Counted from the stretch's first letter, positions 52,592 through 62,309 are shown. The stretch: 64,000 bases of DNA from Bacillus subtilis (GCA_021733665.1 JAHREI010000002.1:496001-560000); one strand, 5' to 3'. The notes: generated by a model from the letters alone, not told the origin. Numbers and translations: made by a program.

Positions 52592-52896
52592 TCTGCCATT
52601 GCAATATTATTACTGCCAAGGAAATTGAAAATACTATCATCCAGATGCTGGATGAGGATTGCTGGCAATTAATTGTTCCTGCCAAGGTCTACCATGCTAT
52701 GAAAAAGCGTGGGCGTTGCTGCGGCTGCTTCCCAAATGTCGTTGAAACGATCATAAGAGTCACCGAAGAATATCATCTTCGGCGCGAGCACAATGATTCT
52801 GAGTTCATTGTCTATATTGATCGCGTTCGTGCGTTACGTGAACAATTCGGGAGCGAATGGAATGAAAGGCGACAAAAAGGTCATCGAGCGGCTTAA
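52585..52896 (+). CDS. bfd: Bacterioferritin-associated ferredoxin
   Basis: [2Fe-2S] protein that binds bacterioferritin and delivers electrons to release stored iron. The 103-residue product begins MLVCHCN and has the four cluster Cys at 4, 6, 45 and 48 (CxC and CCGC, with an extra Cys46). [20 protein letters not shown] is the family core. The C-terminal 35 residues ([20 protein letters not shown]) are longer than in E. coli Bfd and resemble other alphaproteobacterial versions. Its start overlaps the 54-codon leader ORF by 7 bp, and its end overlaps bfr by 35 bp. Confidence 0.93.
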   Translation: MLVCHCNIITAKEIENTIIQMLDEDCWQLIVPAKVYHAMKKRGRCCGCFPNVVETIIRVTEEYHLRREHNDSEFIVYIDRVRALREQFGSEWNERRQKGHRAA

Positions 52897-53347
52897 TGAG
52901 GCACTCTTCCTCGAACTCGGTGCTGTAAACCAGTACTGGCTGCACTACCGCCTTCTGTCTGACTGGGGCTTTACCCGTCTGGCTAAGAAAGAACGCGAAG
53001 AATCCATCGAAGAAATGCAGCATGCAGATCGCCTGATCGACCGGATCATTTTCCTTGAAGGTCACCCTAACCTGCAGACTGTTGCGCCGCTGCGCATTGG
53101 CCAGACTGTTAAGGAAGTTCTGGAAGCTGATCTGGCCGGTGAATATGATGCCCGTGCATCCTATAAGAAATCCCGCGAGATTTGCGACGAAGCTGGTGAC
53201 TATGTCAGCCGTCAGCTGTTTGATGAGCTACTGAAAGATGAAGAAGGTCACATCGACTTCCTCGAAACACAGCTCGAGCTTCTCGAAAAAATCGGCGAAG
53301 AACGCTACGGCATGCTCAATGCCGCACCTGCTGACGCTGCAGAATAA
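52862..53347 (+). CDS. bfr: Bacterioferritin
   Basis: 24-meric heme-containing iron-storage protein. The 161-residue product has the ferroxidase ligands Glu18 ([10 protein letters not shown]), Glu51 and His54 ([10 protein letters not shown]), and the heme ligand Met52. [20 protein letters not shown] and [16 protein letters not shown] supply the remaining Glu and His ligands. Length is standard. It overlaps bfd by 35 bp in another frame, so both proteins are made from one message; storage and release functions are therefore co-regulated, presumably by Irr through the two upstream boxes. A terminator follows. Confidence 0.96.
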   Translation: MKGDKKVIERLNEALFLELGAVNQYWLHYRLLSDWGFTRLAKKEREESIEEMQHADRLIDRIIFLEGHPNLQTVAPLRIGQTVKEVLEADLAGEYDARASYKKSREICDEAGDYVSRQLFDELLKDEEGHIDFLETQLELLEKIGEERYGMLNAAPADAAE

Positions 53348-53368
53348 CAGCGCTTCCGTCTATGATGA

Positions 53369-53395
53369 AAGGCTCCGCTTGCGGGGCCTTTTTAT
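53369..53395 (+). terminator. Terminator of the bfd-bfr unit
   Basis: AAGGCTCCG pairs with CGGGGCCTT (one U-G pair) around CTTG, followed by TTTATTTAT. Confidence 0.85.
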
Positions 53396-53502
53396 TTATG
53401 AAAATGCACATTCTTACCTAAAATAAATTTGAAAATCAGAATTGCAGTGTTTCAGATGTGCTCGTGCGTTTTAGTGCTCCTGTAATTTACAGGAGACTAT
53501 CA

Positions 53503-53967
53503 ATGGATTTTCGCATTACCGGACTTTCACCGGAACCGTTTCGTCATTTATTTGGCCTGCCCGATCATGAATTGGCAAAGCATCGTGCAATTCGCGTGAT
53601 TGCGGATGATGTAAACTATCCTGACCGTATCGGAATGTGTGAAGTCGCAATTGGTGACAGCCTGCTGCTGCTCAACCATGTCTGTCAGCCGGTTGAATCT
53701 CCTTATTATGCAACACATGCAATTTATGTGCATGAGCATGCCACAGAGGTCTATGACCGTACTAATGAAGTGCCATCCGTTATGCGCTCCAGATTGCTCT
53801 CGCTGCGTGCCTATAATGAAAAGGGCATGATTATCGGTGCTGAGGTTGTGCAGGGCACAGAAGTCGAAGGCGCGATTGAACGTCTCTTCAGCAATGAGAA
53901 TGCAGCTTATATCCATGCCCATAATGCTGCTCGCGGCTGCTATTCCGGCCGCATCGACAGAGCATAA
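53503..53967 (+). CDS. DUF1203 family protein
   Basis: Cytosolic protein of unknown function, 154 aa from the ATG at 53503, which follows AGGAG by 7 nt. It begins MDFRITGLSPEPFRHLFGL and contains GDSLLLLNHVCQPVESPYYA, AIYVHEHATEVYDRTNEVP and NAAYIHAHNAARGCYSGRID, which are the DUF1203 landmarks. Several His and Cys (HIYVHEHA-like, RGCYSG) might bind metal or act catalytically; that is inference. It lies between bfr and the nucleoside ABC operon, each bounded by terminators. Confidence 0.88.
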   Translation: MDFRITGLSPEPFRHLFGLPDHELAKHRAIRVIADDVNYPDRIGMCEVAIGDSLLLLNHVCQPVESPYYATHAIYVHEHATEVYDRTNEVPSVMRSRLLSLRAYNEKGMIIGAEVVQGTEVEGAIERLFSNENAAYIHAHNAARGCYSGRIDRA

Positions 53968-53972
53968 AGACA

Positions 53973-54003
53973 AAAAAGGCTCCGCATGCGGAGCCTTTTT
54001 TTT
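53973..54003. terminator. Bidirectional terminator
   Basis: A 28-bp perfect palindrome (AAAAAGGCTCCGCA followed by its complement) sits between the DUF1203 gene and the convergent BMP-lipoprotein gene. A and T runs flank it on both sides. Confidence 0.92.
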
Positions 54004-54021
54004 ATCACTTCGTCAACCTGC

Positions 54022-55089
54022 TTATTGTGGCAGCTGATCATCAATGCCCTGAACATAGAAGTTCATGCCGATAATGGTTGCATCATCCGCAGTTTCACCT
54101 TCCTTGAGCCATTCAGAACCATCCTGCTTTTTCAGCGGGCCGGTAAACGGCTTCAGTTCGCCGGAAGCGAGCTTCTTGATGGTTTCTTCAGCCATGGCTT
54201 TCACATCGTCAGGCATGTTGGTCATTGGTGCCATTGTCACCAGACCGGTATTCATACCATCAAACGAGTTTTTCTCTTTCCATGTGCCATCGAGAACAGC
54301 CTTGGTGCGCTCGATATAATAAGGCGACCAGTTATAGACTGTGGCTGTCAGCTGGGTTTCTGGACCAAACTTGATCATATCTGAAGCCTGACCAAATGCC
54401 TTGATGCCGCGCTCTGCTGCAACCTGCACAGGCGCAGTGGAGTTAGTGTGCTGAGCCAGAACATCAACGCCCTGATCGATTAGCGCCTTGGCCGCATCGG
54501 CTTCACGACCCGGATCAAACCAGGAGTTAGCCCAGATCACTTTGATCTTGAAATCCGGATTAACAGACTGTGCGCCGAGCATGAAGGAGTTGATTGCCTG
54601 AACAACTTCCGGCACCGGGACAGAACCAATGAAACCGGCTGTGCCGTTTTTCGACATTTTCGCAGCAATCTGTCCTTGCACATAACGGCCTTCATAGAAG
54701 CGCGCATTATAAGCGGACACGTTTTCTGCTGTTTTATAACCGGTTGCGTGTTCGAATTTCACATCAGGAAACTTCTTCGCAACTTTGATTGTCGGATCCA
54801 TATAGCCGAAAGACGTTGTGAAAATCAGCTTGTTACCGGCGCGGGCAAGACGCTCGATCGAACGCTCGGCATCGGCACCTTCCGGCACGCTTTCAAGATA
54901 AGTTGTGACGATTTTATCGCCGAACTCTTTTTCCATCGCCTTGCGGGCTTCATCATGCTGGTAAGTCCAGCCGAAATCTCCCGGAGGTCCGATATAGATA
55001 AATCCGACTTTGAGCGGCTCTTGTGCAAAGGCGCTGCCCGCCATTGTGATACTTGCTGCTGTAGCAAGGATCGTAAGCGCTTTTTTCAT
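54022..55089 (-). CDS. BMP-family substrate-binding protein of a nucleoside ABC importer
   Basis: Periplasmic binding protein, 355 aa, of the PnrA/BMP family, whose characterised members bind purine nucleosides or adenine-like ligands. The signal peptide is ALTILATAASITMAGSAFAQ. Family landmarks are VGFIYIGPPGDFGWTYQHDEA, IFTTSFGYMDPTIKVAKKFP and NARFYEGRYVQGQIAAKMS, plus GFIGSVPVPEV and VNPDFKIKVIWANSWFDPGREADAA. AGGAG lies about 10 nt before the ATG. It is the last gene of the minus-strand ATPase-permease-permease-binding protein operon. Confidence 0.92.
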   Translation of the reverse strand: MKKALTILATAASITMAGSAFAQEPLKVGFIYIGPPGDFGWTYQHDEARKAMEKEFGDKIVTTYLESVPEGADAERSIERLARAGNKLIFTTSFGYMDPTIKVAKKFPDVKFEHATGYKTAENVSAYNARFYEGRYVQGQIAAKMSKNGTAGFIGSVPVPEVVQAINSFMLGAQSVNPDFKIKVIWANSWFDPGREADAAKALIDQGVDVLAQHTNSTAPVQVAAERGIKAFGQASDMIKFGPETQLTATVYNWSPYYIERTKAVLDGTWKEKNSFDGMNTGLVTMAPMTNMPDDVKAMAEETIKKLASGELKPFTGPLKKQDGSEWLKEGETADDATIIGMNFYVQGIDDQLPQ

Positions 55090-55146
55090 GGTGCCCGTTC
55101 TCCTGTTAACATCCGATGCCGGTATAAGAGGATCGCAAATTTTGTG

Positions 55147-56067
55147 TCAGCGATCCGGTACAAAAGATTTGCCGAGTGAAGCCGGCGTATTCATCATGGT
55201 GAGGCGGCGGTTGCGGGAAATAACAACCAGAACCACGATTGTTGCCAGATAAGGCAGTGCCGACATAAATTGTGACGGCAGGCCGATACCAAAGGCCTGT
55301 GCATGCAGCTGGCCAATCGTGACCGCGCCAAACAAATAGGCACCGATCAGCACACGCCATGGCCGCCACGAGGCGAACACCACCAAAGCCAGTGCAATCC
55401 AGCCGCGCCCTGCACTCATATTTTCAACCCATTGCGGCACATAAACAAGCGACAGCTGCGCACCGGCAAGACCGGCACAGGCACCGCCAAAAACCACCGC
55501 CAGATAGCGGGTGCGCACAACATTAATGCCAAGTGCATGGGCGGAAGTATGATTGTCGCCGATAGAGCGCAGTTCAAGCCCTGCCCTTGTGCGGAACAGA
55601 AACCAGCTGACACCGATAACCAGCACCATTGCGATATAGAAAATCACATCTTGTCCGAACAGTAATTTACCGATCAGCGGCAGATCACTGAGATAAGGAA
55701 TGTTCAGCGACGGCAGTTTGACACCAGGCAAACCAACAAAGCTCTCACCGATCACCGCTGATGCGCCAAGCCCAAGAATAGTCAGCGCCAGTCCGGTCGC
55801 CACCTGATTGGCAACCAATGTCAGCGTCAGGAAAGCAAACAGCAAAGCCAGTGCTGCTCCGGCAACAATTGCAGCAAACATGCCAAACCACGCATTGCCG
55901 GTTGTATAGGCAACGGCAAAGCCGGTGACAGCGCCCATGACCATCATACCTTCAACACCGAGATTGAGAACGCCGGAGCGCTCCGCAACCAGCTCTCCAA
56001 GCGCTGCAATCAGCAGAGGTGTTGCCGCAGTGGCAATCGTCAGCAGAATAGCCTGTGTCATATCCAT
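55147..56067 (-). CDS. ABC transporter permease of the nucleoside importer (second)
   Basis: Inner-membrane permease, 306 aa, of the branched-chain/nucleoside permease fold (BPD_transp_2). TM segments include [20 protein letters not shown] and [20 protein letters not shown]. The signature stretches [19 protein letters not shown] and the cytoplasmic loop [23 protein letters not shown] are typical. The start lies 3 bp after the stop of the first permease gene. The two permeases form the heterodimeric channel of the BMP-type nucleoside importer. Confidence 0.93.
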   Translation of the reverse strand: MDMTQAILLTIATAATPLLIAALGELVAERSGVLNLGVEGMMVMGAVTGFAVAYTTGNAWFGMFAAIVAGAALALLFAFLTLTLVANQVATGLALTILGLGASAVIGESFVGLPGVKLPSLNIPYLSDLPLIGKLLFGQDVIFYIAMVLVIGVSWFLFRTRAGLELRSIGDNHTSAHALGINVVRTRYLAVVFGGACAGLAGAQLSLVYVPQWVENMSAGRGWIALALVVFASWRPWRVLIGAYLFGAVTIGQLHAQAFGIGLPSQFMSALPYLATIVVLVVISRNRRLTMMNTPASLGKSFVPDR

Positions 56068-56070
56068 GGC

Positions 56071-57162
56071 TCAGGCCTCCCCGCGCAGATCATGCTGACT
56101 GCGGCTGACAAAACGAATGCGATAATGAATGAAACTGTCGCAGGCGAGAACAAAGAACAGGATCATACCCTGAAACACCCGCGCTGCTTTCTCGGAGATG
56201 CCGATAGAAAGCTGAGCGGCCTCACCACCAAGATAGGAAAGTGCCAGAACAAGACCGGCAGCAATAATGCCAAGCGGATTAAGGCGACCAAGAAATGCAA
56301 TGATAATCGCGGTAAAACCGTAGCCCGGAGTGATGGTTGTGCGCAGCTGACCGATTGCACCGGAAACTTCGCTGATACCAGCAAGCCCTGCCAATGCACC
56401 GGAGAGCAAAAAAGCAAAAAAGGTAATCTTCCCGGCACTGAAACCGGCAAAACGCGCAGCACGCGGGCTTTGCCCGACAACTTTAATCTGAAAGCCTTTG
56501 AGGGTGTTGCGCAACATGAACCACAGAGCAAAAGCCGCTACAATGGCAAAAACAAAGCCCCAATGTGCGCGACCTGATGCAGACCAGATTTCCGGCAGAA
56601 TGGCATAATCATGAAACTGCCGGCTTTCAGGGAAATTCATCCCCGCAGGATTACGCCACGGACCGCGCACCAGCCAATCCAGAAAAAACTGCGCCACATA
56701 GACCAGCATCAGGCTGGTTAGAATTGTATTGGCGTTAAAACGCACCTTCAGCAGTGCCGGAATAGCCGCGTAAAGTGCACCACCAGCCACCCCCATCAGC
56801 AGCATCAGCGGCAGAACATACCAGCCCTGCACGTCAGGAAACACAATCGGCATCATCGAACCGGCAATCGCCCCCATGGTCAGCTGACCTTCGGCACCGA
56901 TATTCCAGTTATTGGACAAATAACAAACCGACAGGCCAACCGCAATCAGGATCAGCGGTGCGGCTTTCACCAGCAATTCATGGATCGACCAGATATCGAG
57001 CAGCGGCTCAATAAAAAACGCATGGAGCGCAGCAAAAGGGTCTTTACCCATCAGCGCAAACAAAACGGCGCCGCAAATCATTGCAAGCGCCAAGGCGATC
57101 AGTGGTGAAAAAGCACTAAACCAACGGGAGGGTTGCGGTCTTTTGATCAGTTCAATACGCAT
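56071..57162 (-). CDS. ABC transporter permease of the nucleoside importer (first)
   Basis: Inner-membrane permease, 363 aa, longer than its partner as usual for the YufP-type member. Hydrophobic helices include LIALALAMICGAVLFALMG and ILIAVGLSVCYLSNNWNIG. The family segment NWNIGAEGQLTMGAIAGSM and the loop KGFQIKVVGQSPRAARFAGF are clear. Its ATG overlaps the ATPase stop by one base (TGATG), so translation is coupled. Together with the second permease it forms the channel. Confidence 0.93.
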   Translation of the reverse strand: MRIELIKRPQPSRWFSAFSPLIALALAMICGAVLFALMGKDPFAALHAFFIEPLLDIWSIHELLVKAAPLILIAVGLSVCYLSNNWNIGAEGQLTMGAIAGSMMPIVFPDVQGWYVLPLMLLMGVAGGALYAAIPALLKVRFNANTILTSLMLVYVAQFFLDWLVRGPWRNPAGMNFPESRQFHDYAILPEIWSASGRAHWGFVFAIVAAFALWFMLRNTLKGFQIKVVGQSPRAARFAGFSAGKITFFAFLLSGALAGLAGISEVSGAIGQLRTTITPGYGFTAIIIAFLGRLNPLGIIAAGLVLALSYLGGEAAQLSIGISEKAARVFQGMILFFVLACDSFIHYRIRFVSRSQHDLRGEA

Positions 57163-58721
57163 CAGATTGTCCCGCCCATCATCAGGCCGATTTTTTCGGC
57201 GGTTACAATATCGCGCGGCAATGCTTCAGACAGTTGCCCATGATGCATCACTGCGATGCGGTCACAGATTTCAAACAATTCATCAAGATCCTGACTGATA
57301 ACGAGAACGGCCGACCCCTGCCGCGACAAATCCACCAGAGCCTGACGAATACGCATCGCAGCACCGGCATCCACGCCCCATGTCGGCTGATTGACAACCA
57401 ATACTGACGGATTGCGATCCAGTTCCCGTCCGATAATGAACTTCTGCAAATTACCGCCGGATAATGCACCGGCCACAGGGTTCTCTGCATTTTTGCGCAC
57501 ATCCATCATCGCATTAATGCGCTTGGCTGCCGATGAGAGTGCAGAACGTGCGATAATCTTCAGAAAGCCGCCTTTAAGAAAGACCTTGGCATCGGTGCGA
57601 TAACGCGACAAAAACAGGTTATCAGTCAGCGGCAGTTCCGGTACTGCGCCATGTCCGAGGCGCTCTTCCGGTACAAAACCAGCTCCCAGCAAACGACGGC
57701 GGGTAATACCGGAAAGTCCGGCCTCCTGCCCGCGAATACGGATGACTGCGGCTTTGTCCTGACGCACCTCACCGGAGACGGCTTCAAAAAACTCACTCTG
57801 CCCGTTACCGGCGACACCGGCAATACCGACGACCTCACCCGCGCGTACAGACAGGGAAATATCGCGTAATGCCGTTGAGAAAGGTCCGCGTGGTGCCTGA
57901 GAAAGCCCGCTAATCTCGAGCAGATTATCATGAGCTTGCGATTGAGCCACCAGCTTCGGGCGCTCAACAAGGGCAACATCTTCTCCCACCATCATCCGCG
58001 CAAGGGATGCGGCTGTTTCCTGAGAAGGCGTGCAATGGGACACGACTTTACCGTGACGCAGCACGGTAGCTCGGTCGCAAATCTGCTTCACCTCTTCCAG
58101 CCGGTGGCTGATATAGAGAATGGATTTGCCTTCGCTTTTAAGCCTGTTCAGCGTAACAAACAGCTTATCCGCTTCCTGAGGCGTGAGAACTGCTGTCGGC
58201 TCGTCCAGAATAATCAGTTCTGGCTCCTGCAACAGGCATCGGATAATCTCAATCCGCTGACGCTCACCAACGGATAAATCACCGACCAATGCGTCTGTAT
58301 CAACCGGAAGCCCATAGGTCTCACCGATCTTCGATGCTTTTTTGGCAACCTCTGTAAGTGACAGGCCAGCATCCAGCGATAGTGCGATATTCTCCGCAGC
58401 GGTGAGACTGTCAAATAATGAGAAATGCTGGAACACCATGCCAATGCCGAGTTTACGGGCAAAGGCGGGGCTGGTCATACGAACCTTGCGGCCCTTCCAG
58501 ACAATCTCACCCTCAAGCGGCTGTAAGGAGCCGAACAGCATTTTGACAAGCGTGGATTTTCCGGCGCCATTCTCCCCCAACAGCGCATGAATTTCACCGC
58601 GTTCAATGGTCAGATCAATCTGATCACAGGCTTTCAGCGCGCCAAACTGTTTTGTCAGACGCTGTACATTCAGCAATTGTTGAGATGGTGCGGAAGGTTC
58701 TGTCATGTGTCCCCGAGACAT
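57162..58721 (-). CDS. Double-domain ABC ATPase of the nucleoside importer
   Basis: Cytoplasmic ATPase with two nucleotide-binding domains in one chain, 519 aa, as in ribose/nucleoside importers (YufO/MglA type). NBD1: LLGENGAGKSTLVKMLFG, signature LSVGERQRIEIIRCL and Walker B LIILDEPTAVLTP. NBD2 is partly degenerate, with GVAGNGQSEFFEAVSG for Walker A, signature LSGGNLQKFIIGREL and VLVVNQPTWGVD for Walker B. Start is uncertain between 58721 and an ATG at 58706. First gene of the four-gene importer operon, which likely takes up purine nucleosides or bases. Confidence 0.93.
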   Translation of the reverse strand: MSRGHMTEPSAPSQQLLNVQRLTKQFGALKACDQIDLTIERGEIHALLGENGAGKSTLVKMLFGSLQPLEGEIVWKGRKVRMTSPAFARKLGIGMVFQHFSLFDSLTAAENIALSLDAGLSLTEVAKKASKIGETYGLPVDTDALVGDLSVGERQRIEIIRCLLQEPELIILDEPTAVLTPQEADKLFVTLNRLKSEGKSILYISHRLEEVKQICDRATVLRHGKVVSHCTPSQETAASLARMMVGEDVALVERPKLVAQSQAHDNLLEISGLSQAPRGPFSTALRDISLSVRAGEVVGIAGVAGNGQSEFFEAVSGEVRQDKAAVIRIRGQEAGLSGITRRRLLGAGFVPEERLGHGAVPELPLTDNLFLSRYRTDAKVFLKGGFLKIIARSALSSAAKRINAMMDVRKNAENPVAGALSGGNLQKFIIGRELDRNPSVLVVNQPTWGVDAGAAMRIRQALVDLSRQGSAVLVISQDLDELFEICDRIAVMHHGQLSEALPRDIVTAEKIGLMMGGTI

Positions 58722-58820
58722 TGCTTCCGCCCACCTTATGCCACAGAGAAAAAAATAGGGAAGCCGAAATGTAATTTATAACAATTCTATGAACAATTTT
58801 TAGAAGAAAAACAAAGCTGC

Positions 58821-58847
58821 CTCCGGTGAAACTGCGCTTCACCGGAG
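58821..58847 (-). terminator. Hairpin upstream of the ABC operon
   Basis: CTCCGGTGAA pairs perfectly with TTCACCGGAG around 7 nt. On the minus strand it is followed by a T-rich stretch (GCTTTGTTTTTC). It probably ends transcription coming from pcs-qor. Confidence 0.7.
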
Positions 58848-58869
58848 TTCAATAGGGTTTTAAACGGCA

Positions 58870-58978
58870 ATTAGAGCGCCGTGTGCCAGACTTGGCACAC
58901 AAAGGTCGCTCTAACACTTTAAAATGAGAGCATAATTTCACCTTAAACTGATCCAAGTTTAAGGAATTATGCTCTAAT
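58870..58978. repeat. Bru-RS-like double-palindrome repeat, copy 2
   Basis: Hairpin modules TTAGAGCGCC ... GGTCGCTCTAA and GAGAGCATAATTT ... AATTATGCTCTAA. Read on the minus strand, it aligns along its whole length with copy 1 at 15421-15528, so the two copies are inverted relative to each other. It begins 8 bp from the quinone oxidoreductase stop. Confidence 0.8.
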
Positions 58979-58985
58979 GCCGGTT

Positions 58986-59960
58986 TTACGGAATCAACAC
59001 TGTTGTTCCGGTGGTTTTGCGGTCTTCCAGATCGCGATGCGCCTGCGCAGCATCACGTAAATCATAGGTCTGATTGACGTTGATTTTGACAGCACCGCTG
59101 GCAACCACATCAAACAGCGCCGCAGCAGCACGCTCAAGTTCTTCACGCGTTGCAATATAAGCACCAAGCGACGGGCGTGTAACATACAGCGAGCCATATT
59201 GGTTGAGCAGAGCCAGTTCGAATGGCGGCACCGGCCCTGAGGCATTGCCATAGCTCACGAACAAACCGCGCGGCTGCAGGACCTGCAACGATGCAGGGAA
59301 AGTATCTTTGCCAACACTGTCATAAACCACCGGCAAGCCTTTTCCGCCGGTGAATTCCTTCACCTTCTCGACGAAATTATCTTCACGGTAATTGATCACA
59401 TGATCATAGCCAAGCGAGAGCGCAAGGTCGATTTTCTTCTGCGAGCCCGCAGTACCGATTACCGTTGCCCCCAGATGTTTTGCCCACTGACCGGCAATCT
59501 GCCCCACCCCGCCAGCGGCCGCATGGATCAGAACTGTGTCACCTTTCTGAATTTGATAGGTCAGATTGGTCAGGTAATAAGCAGTCATACCTTTGAGCAT
59601 CATCGATGCAGCAAGGCGCAAATCCATATTGTCAGGCACTTTTACCAGACGATCCGCAGCAATCACACGCTCGTCAGCATAAGCGCCCATAACACCGGTA
59701 TAGGCAACGCGATCACCGATTTTGACATTGGTAACGCCCTCGCCAACCGCCACAACAGTTCCCGCACCTTCCTGCCCCGGAATGAAAGGCATTTGCGATG
59801 CCTTATAGAGACCGGTACGGAAATAGACATCGATGAAGTTCAGACCGACCGCTTCATGGCGGATACGGGCTTCACCCGCTTTTGGCTGACCAACTTCAAT
59901 CTGTTCATATTTCAGAACATCAGCACCACCGGTTTCACGGATCAGAATGGCGTTCGTCAT
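58986..59960 (-). CDS. qor: NADPH:quinone oxidoreductase (zinc-free MDR family)
   Basis: Medium-chain reductase, 324 aa, that reduces quinones using NADPH. The N-terminal GroES-like domain includes GEARIRHEAVGLNFIDVYFR and PFIPGQEGAGTVVAVG, and lacks the catalytic zinc Cys. The cofactor domain begins HAAAGGVGQIAGQWAKHLGA and includes VYDSVGKDTFPASLQVL. Length and motifs fit Qor/QorA of E. coli. It lies 15 bp downstream of pcs on the same strand, so the two are probably one operon, with a Bru-RS-like repeat at its 3' end. Confidence 0.92.
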   Translation of the reverse strand: MTNAILIRETGGADVLKYEQIEVGQPKAGEARIRHEAVGLNFIDVYFRTGLYKASQMPFIPGQEGAGTVVAVGEGVTNVKIGDRVAYTGVMGAYADERVIAADRLVKVPDNMDLRLAASMMLKGMTAYYLTNLTYQIQKGDTVLIHAAAGGVGQIAGQWAKHLGATVIGTAGSQKKIDLALSLGYDHVINYREDNFVEKVKEFTGGKGLPVVYDSVGKDTFPASLQVLQPRGLFVSYGNASGPVPPFELALLNQYGSLYVTRPSLGAYIATREELERAAAALFDVVASGAVKINVNQTYDLRDAAQAHRDLEDRKTTGTTVLIP

Positions 59961-59975
59961 AGTCTGTACTTCCTG

Positions 59976-60728
59976 TTATTTCGCAGCTGTTTTAAGACCA
60001 AGATTAGGCAGGAACTGCATCACAATGCCGATGCAGTAGAGATAAATACCGGTTGCGGTGATGCCGATACGCACCCAGAGCGGCGCATCCATATGGTAGT
60101 AAATACCGGCCACACCGAACACACACCATGCCAGAAAGATGGTGAGATTGAGCGGGCGCAAACGGGCAACGCGCACCGGATGCAGGAAATTAAGCGGCAG
60201 GAATGATAAGATCGCGGAGGCCACAACGATACCAAAGGCAGTCCACTCACCGGGGCCGACGATAAACAGCGTAAATACCACCATATTCCAGACAACAGGG
60301 AAGCCTTTAAAGAAATTCTCTTTAGTCTTCATACCCGTGTCGGCATAATAGATCGCACTGCTGATCACGATGATCGCACCGGACAAAAATGACAGGCCAT
60401 GCCCCATAAAGCCGCTCTGATAGAGCGCAAAAGCAGGGATCAACACATAGGTCACATAATCAATAATATTATCGAGAAGCTCGCCCGACCAGTTTGGCAG
60501 TACATATTTCACTTCGAGCTTACGGGCGATTGGCCCGTCAATACCATCGACGAACAGCGCCAGCCCCAACCAGAGAAACATTGCCGTCCAGTTTTCTTCA
60601 CTGGCTGCAACCAGTGACAGGAATGCCAGAAACGAGCCGGAAGCCGTTAACAGGTGAACAGAAAAAGCCCGTACCTGTGGCACAGTGACTTTTTTTGCTT
60701 TCAGTTTTTCTGTCAGTTTCGCTTTCAA
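59976..60728 (-). CDS. pcs: Phosphatidylcholine synthase
   Basis: Inner-membrane CDP-alcohol phosphatidyltransferase that makes phosphatidylcholine directly from CDP-diacylglycerol and choline, typical of rhizobia and Brucella. The 250-residue protein has about eight TM helices. The CDP-alcohol motif is D64-G-P-I-A-R69 ... G82-x3-D86-x3-D90 (VDGIDGPIARKLE, then SGELLDNIIDYVTY), with the long spacing seen in Pcs. The basic N-terminus (KLTEKLKAKKV) is cytoplasmic. It shares an operon with qor. Choline uptake or supply genes are not in this window. Confidence 0.94.
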   Translation of the reverse strand: MKAKLTEKLKAKKVTVPQVRAFSVHLLTASGSFLAFLSLVAASEENWTAMFLWLGLALFVDGIDGPIARKLEVKYVLPNWSGELLDNIIDYVTYVLIPAFALYQSGFMGHGLSFLSGAIIVISSAIYYADTGMKTKENFFKGFPVVWNMVVFTLFIVGPGEWTAFGIVVASAILSFLPLNFLHPVRVARLRPLNLTIFLAWCVFGVAGIYYHMDAPLWVRIGITATGIYLYCIGIVMQFLPNLGLKTAAK

Positions 60729-61025
60729 GGTCTTCGCCGATTCTATTACAAAAGATTAATGAATTACCAGTCCTGACAGCTTTTGTCGAAAATCATAAAA
60801 AGTGCAAGAAAAGGAGAGTTGAAAAACAGACAAAATGTCGCTCATCCAAAGAAGTTACAGGATCAGCCCTACTATCTCCGTTTTAATCATATGTTTTTGG
60901 TGTCGAAACGGCTAATTATGGCCTATTAGATTGAGCTGGCTAATCTGATTTTGTTTTTAAGAATTGGCAGTGAATTCCGGCAATTTGATATTCTGATTGA
61001 AAAGCCGGAAAACAAGAGGTGCATC

Positions 61026-62309
61026 ATGTCTGGTTCCGGTCATCATTCCGATTTCAATGCAAATCTGCAATCGGGTCGTCTTCTTGTCAGTGGCAGTGGC
61101 CCTGCCGGAATGATCGCGGCATTGGCAATGGCGCAGGCAGGATATGATGTTTTGCTCGCAGGCCCTGTCAGTGATCAGGATGACCGTCGTACTACGGCGC
61201 TGATGATGCCTGCTATCGAATATCTGGACAGTCTCGGCATTTGGCAGACTATTCGTCCAGATACGGCGGCACTTACCTCCATGCGTATTGTTGACGGCAC
61301 CCGCAGACTGATCCGCAGCCCTGCGGTGACATTCCGCGCCTCGGAAATCGGTACGGAAGCTTTTGGCTATAATATTCCCAATCTGGTGTTGAACCGCGCG
61401 CTGCATGAAGCTGTTACCGCGCATCCACGCATTGCCCGTAATTTCAGCAATGCGACAGCCTATCAGCATAATGCAGACAGCATCAGTGTGACTTTCAGCG
61501 ACGGACAGGTTGTGACCACGCCGTTGGTTGTGGCTGCTGACGGCCGCAACAGCTTAGCGCGTGATGCTGCCGGCATTCAAACCCGCCGCTGGCGCTACCC
61601 GCAAACGGCAGTTGTGTGCTCGTTCAGCCATAAAGTACCGCATCAGAATATTTCGACTGAATTTCACACCGAAGATGGTCCTTTCACGCAGGTACCCCTG
61701 CCTGGAAACCGCTCCAGTCTCGTCTGGGTCGCAAATCCGCGCCACGCTGAAAAGCTGATGGCGCTGGACAGCAAACAACTTGCCCGTGAGATTGAAACCA
61801 AAATGCAGTCGATGCTCGGGCAGATTACAGTCGACACTAAACAACAGGCATGGCCGCTTTCCGGTCTCGTACCGCTGAAATTTGCAGCCAAACGCACAAT
61901 CCTGATCGGCGAAGCTGCACACGTCTTCCCGCCGATTGGTGCGCAGGGTCTCAATCTCGGTACCCGCGACGTGGAAACACTGATCTCCGCTCTGAACAAA
62001 GATAAACAGGATGCCGGTTCTGATCGCGTTATTCGCGCCTATGACAGTGGTCGCCGCCCTGACATTCTGGCGCGTACCGGCTCTGTAGATGTGCTGAACC
62101 GCACATTATTGTCGGACTTCCTGCCTGCGCAAATTATTCGTGGTACAGGTCTCGAAATCCTGCGCGTTGTGCCGCCGCTGCGTGCTTTCTTCATGCGCGA
62201 GGGTTTGCGTCCGGGTGGTGGTTTCAAAGCACTGCTGCCATCTTTTTCCGCCACCAAAAAACAAGCGACAACACCGGCGATCACGCCACACCAAGACGGA
62301 TCACAATGA
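61026..62309 (+). CDS. UbiH/UbiF-family FAD-dependent hydroxylase
   Basis: Flavoprotein monooxygenase for ubiquinone ring hydroxylation, 427 aa. The FAD-binding GxGxxG motif is LLVSGSGPAGMIAALAMAQA, the DG motif is VAADGRNSLARDAAGI, and the third FAD motif is ILIGEAAHVFPPIGAQGLNLG (E in place of the common D of GDAAH, as in other rhizobial members). I start at the ATG 61026, after AGAGGTG; an upstream in-frame start would add 25 residues. The position it hydroxylates (UbiH, UbiF or UbiL) cannot be settled from sequence alone. Its stop overlaps the hspQ start by 4 bp. Confidence 0.9.
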   Translation: MSGSGHHSDFNANLQSGRLLVSGSGPAGMIAALAMAQAGYDVLLAGPVSDQDDRRTTALMMPAIEYLDSLGIWQTIRPDTAALTSMRIVDGTRRLIRSPAVTFRASEIGTEAFGYNIPNLVLNRALHEAVTAHPRIARNFSNATAYQHNADSISVTFSDGQVVTTPLVVAADGRNSLARDAAGIQTRRWRYPQTAVVCSFSHKVPHQNISTEFHTEDGPFTQVPLPGNRSSLVWVANPRHAEKLMALDSKQLAREIETKMQSMLGQITVDTKQQAWPLSGLVPLKFAAKRTILIGEAAHVFPPIGAQGLNLGTRDVETLISALNKDKQDAGSDRVIRAYDSGRRPDILARTGSVDVLNRTLLSDFLPAQIIRGTGLEILRVVPPLRAFFMREGLRPGGGFKALLPSFSATKKQATTPAITPHQDGSQ

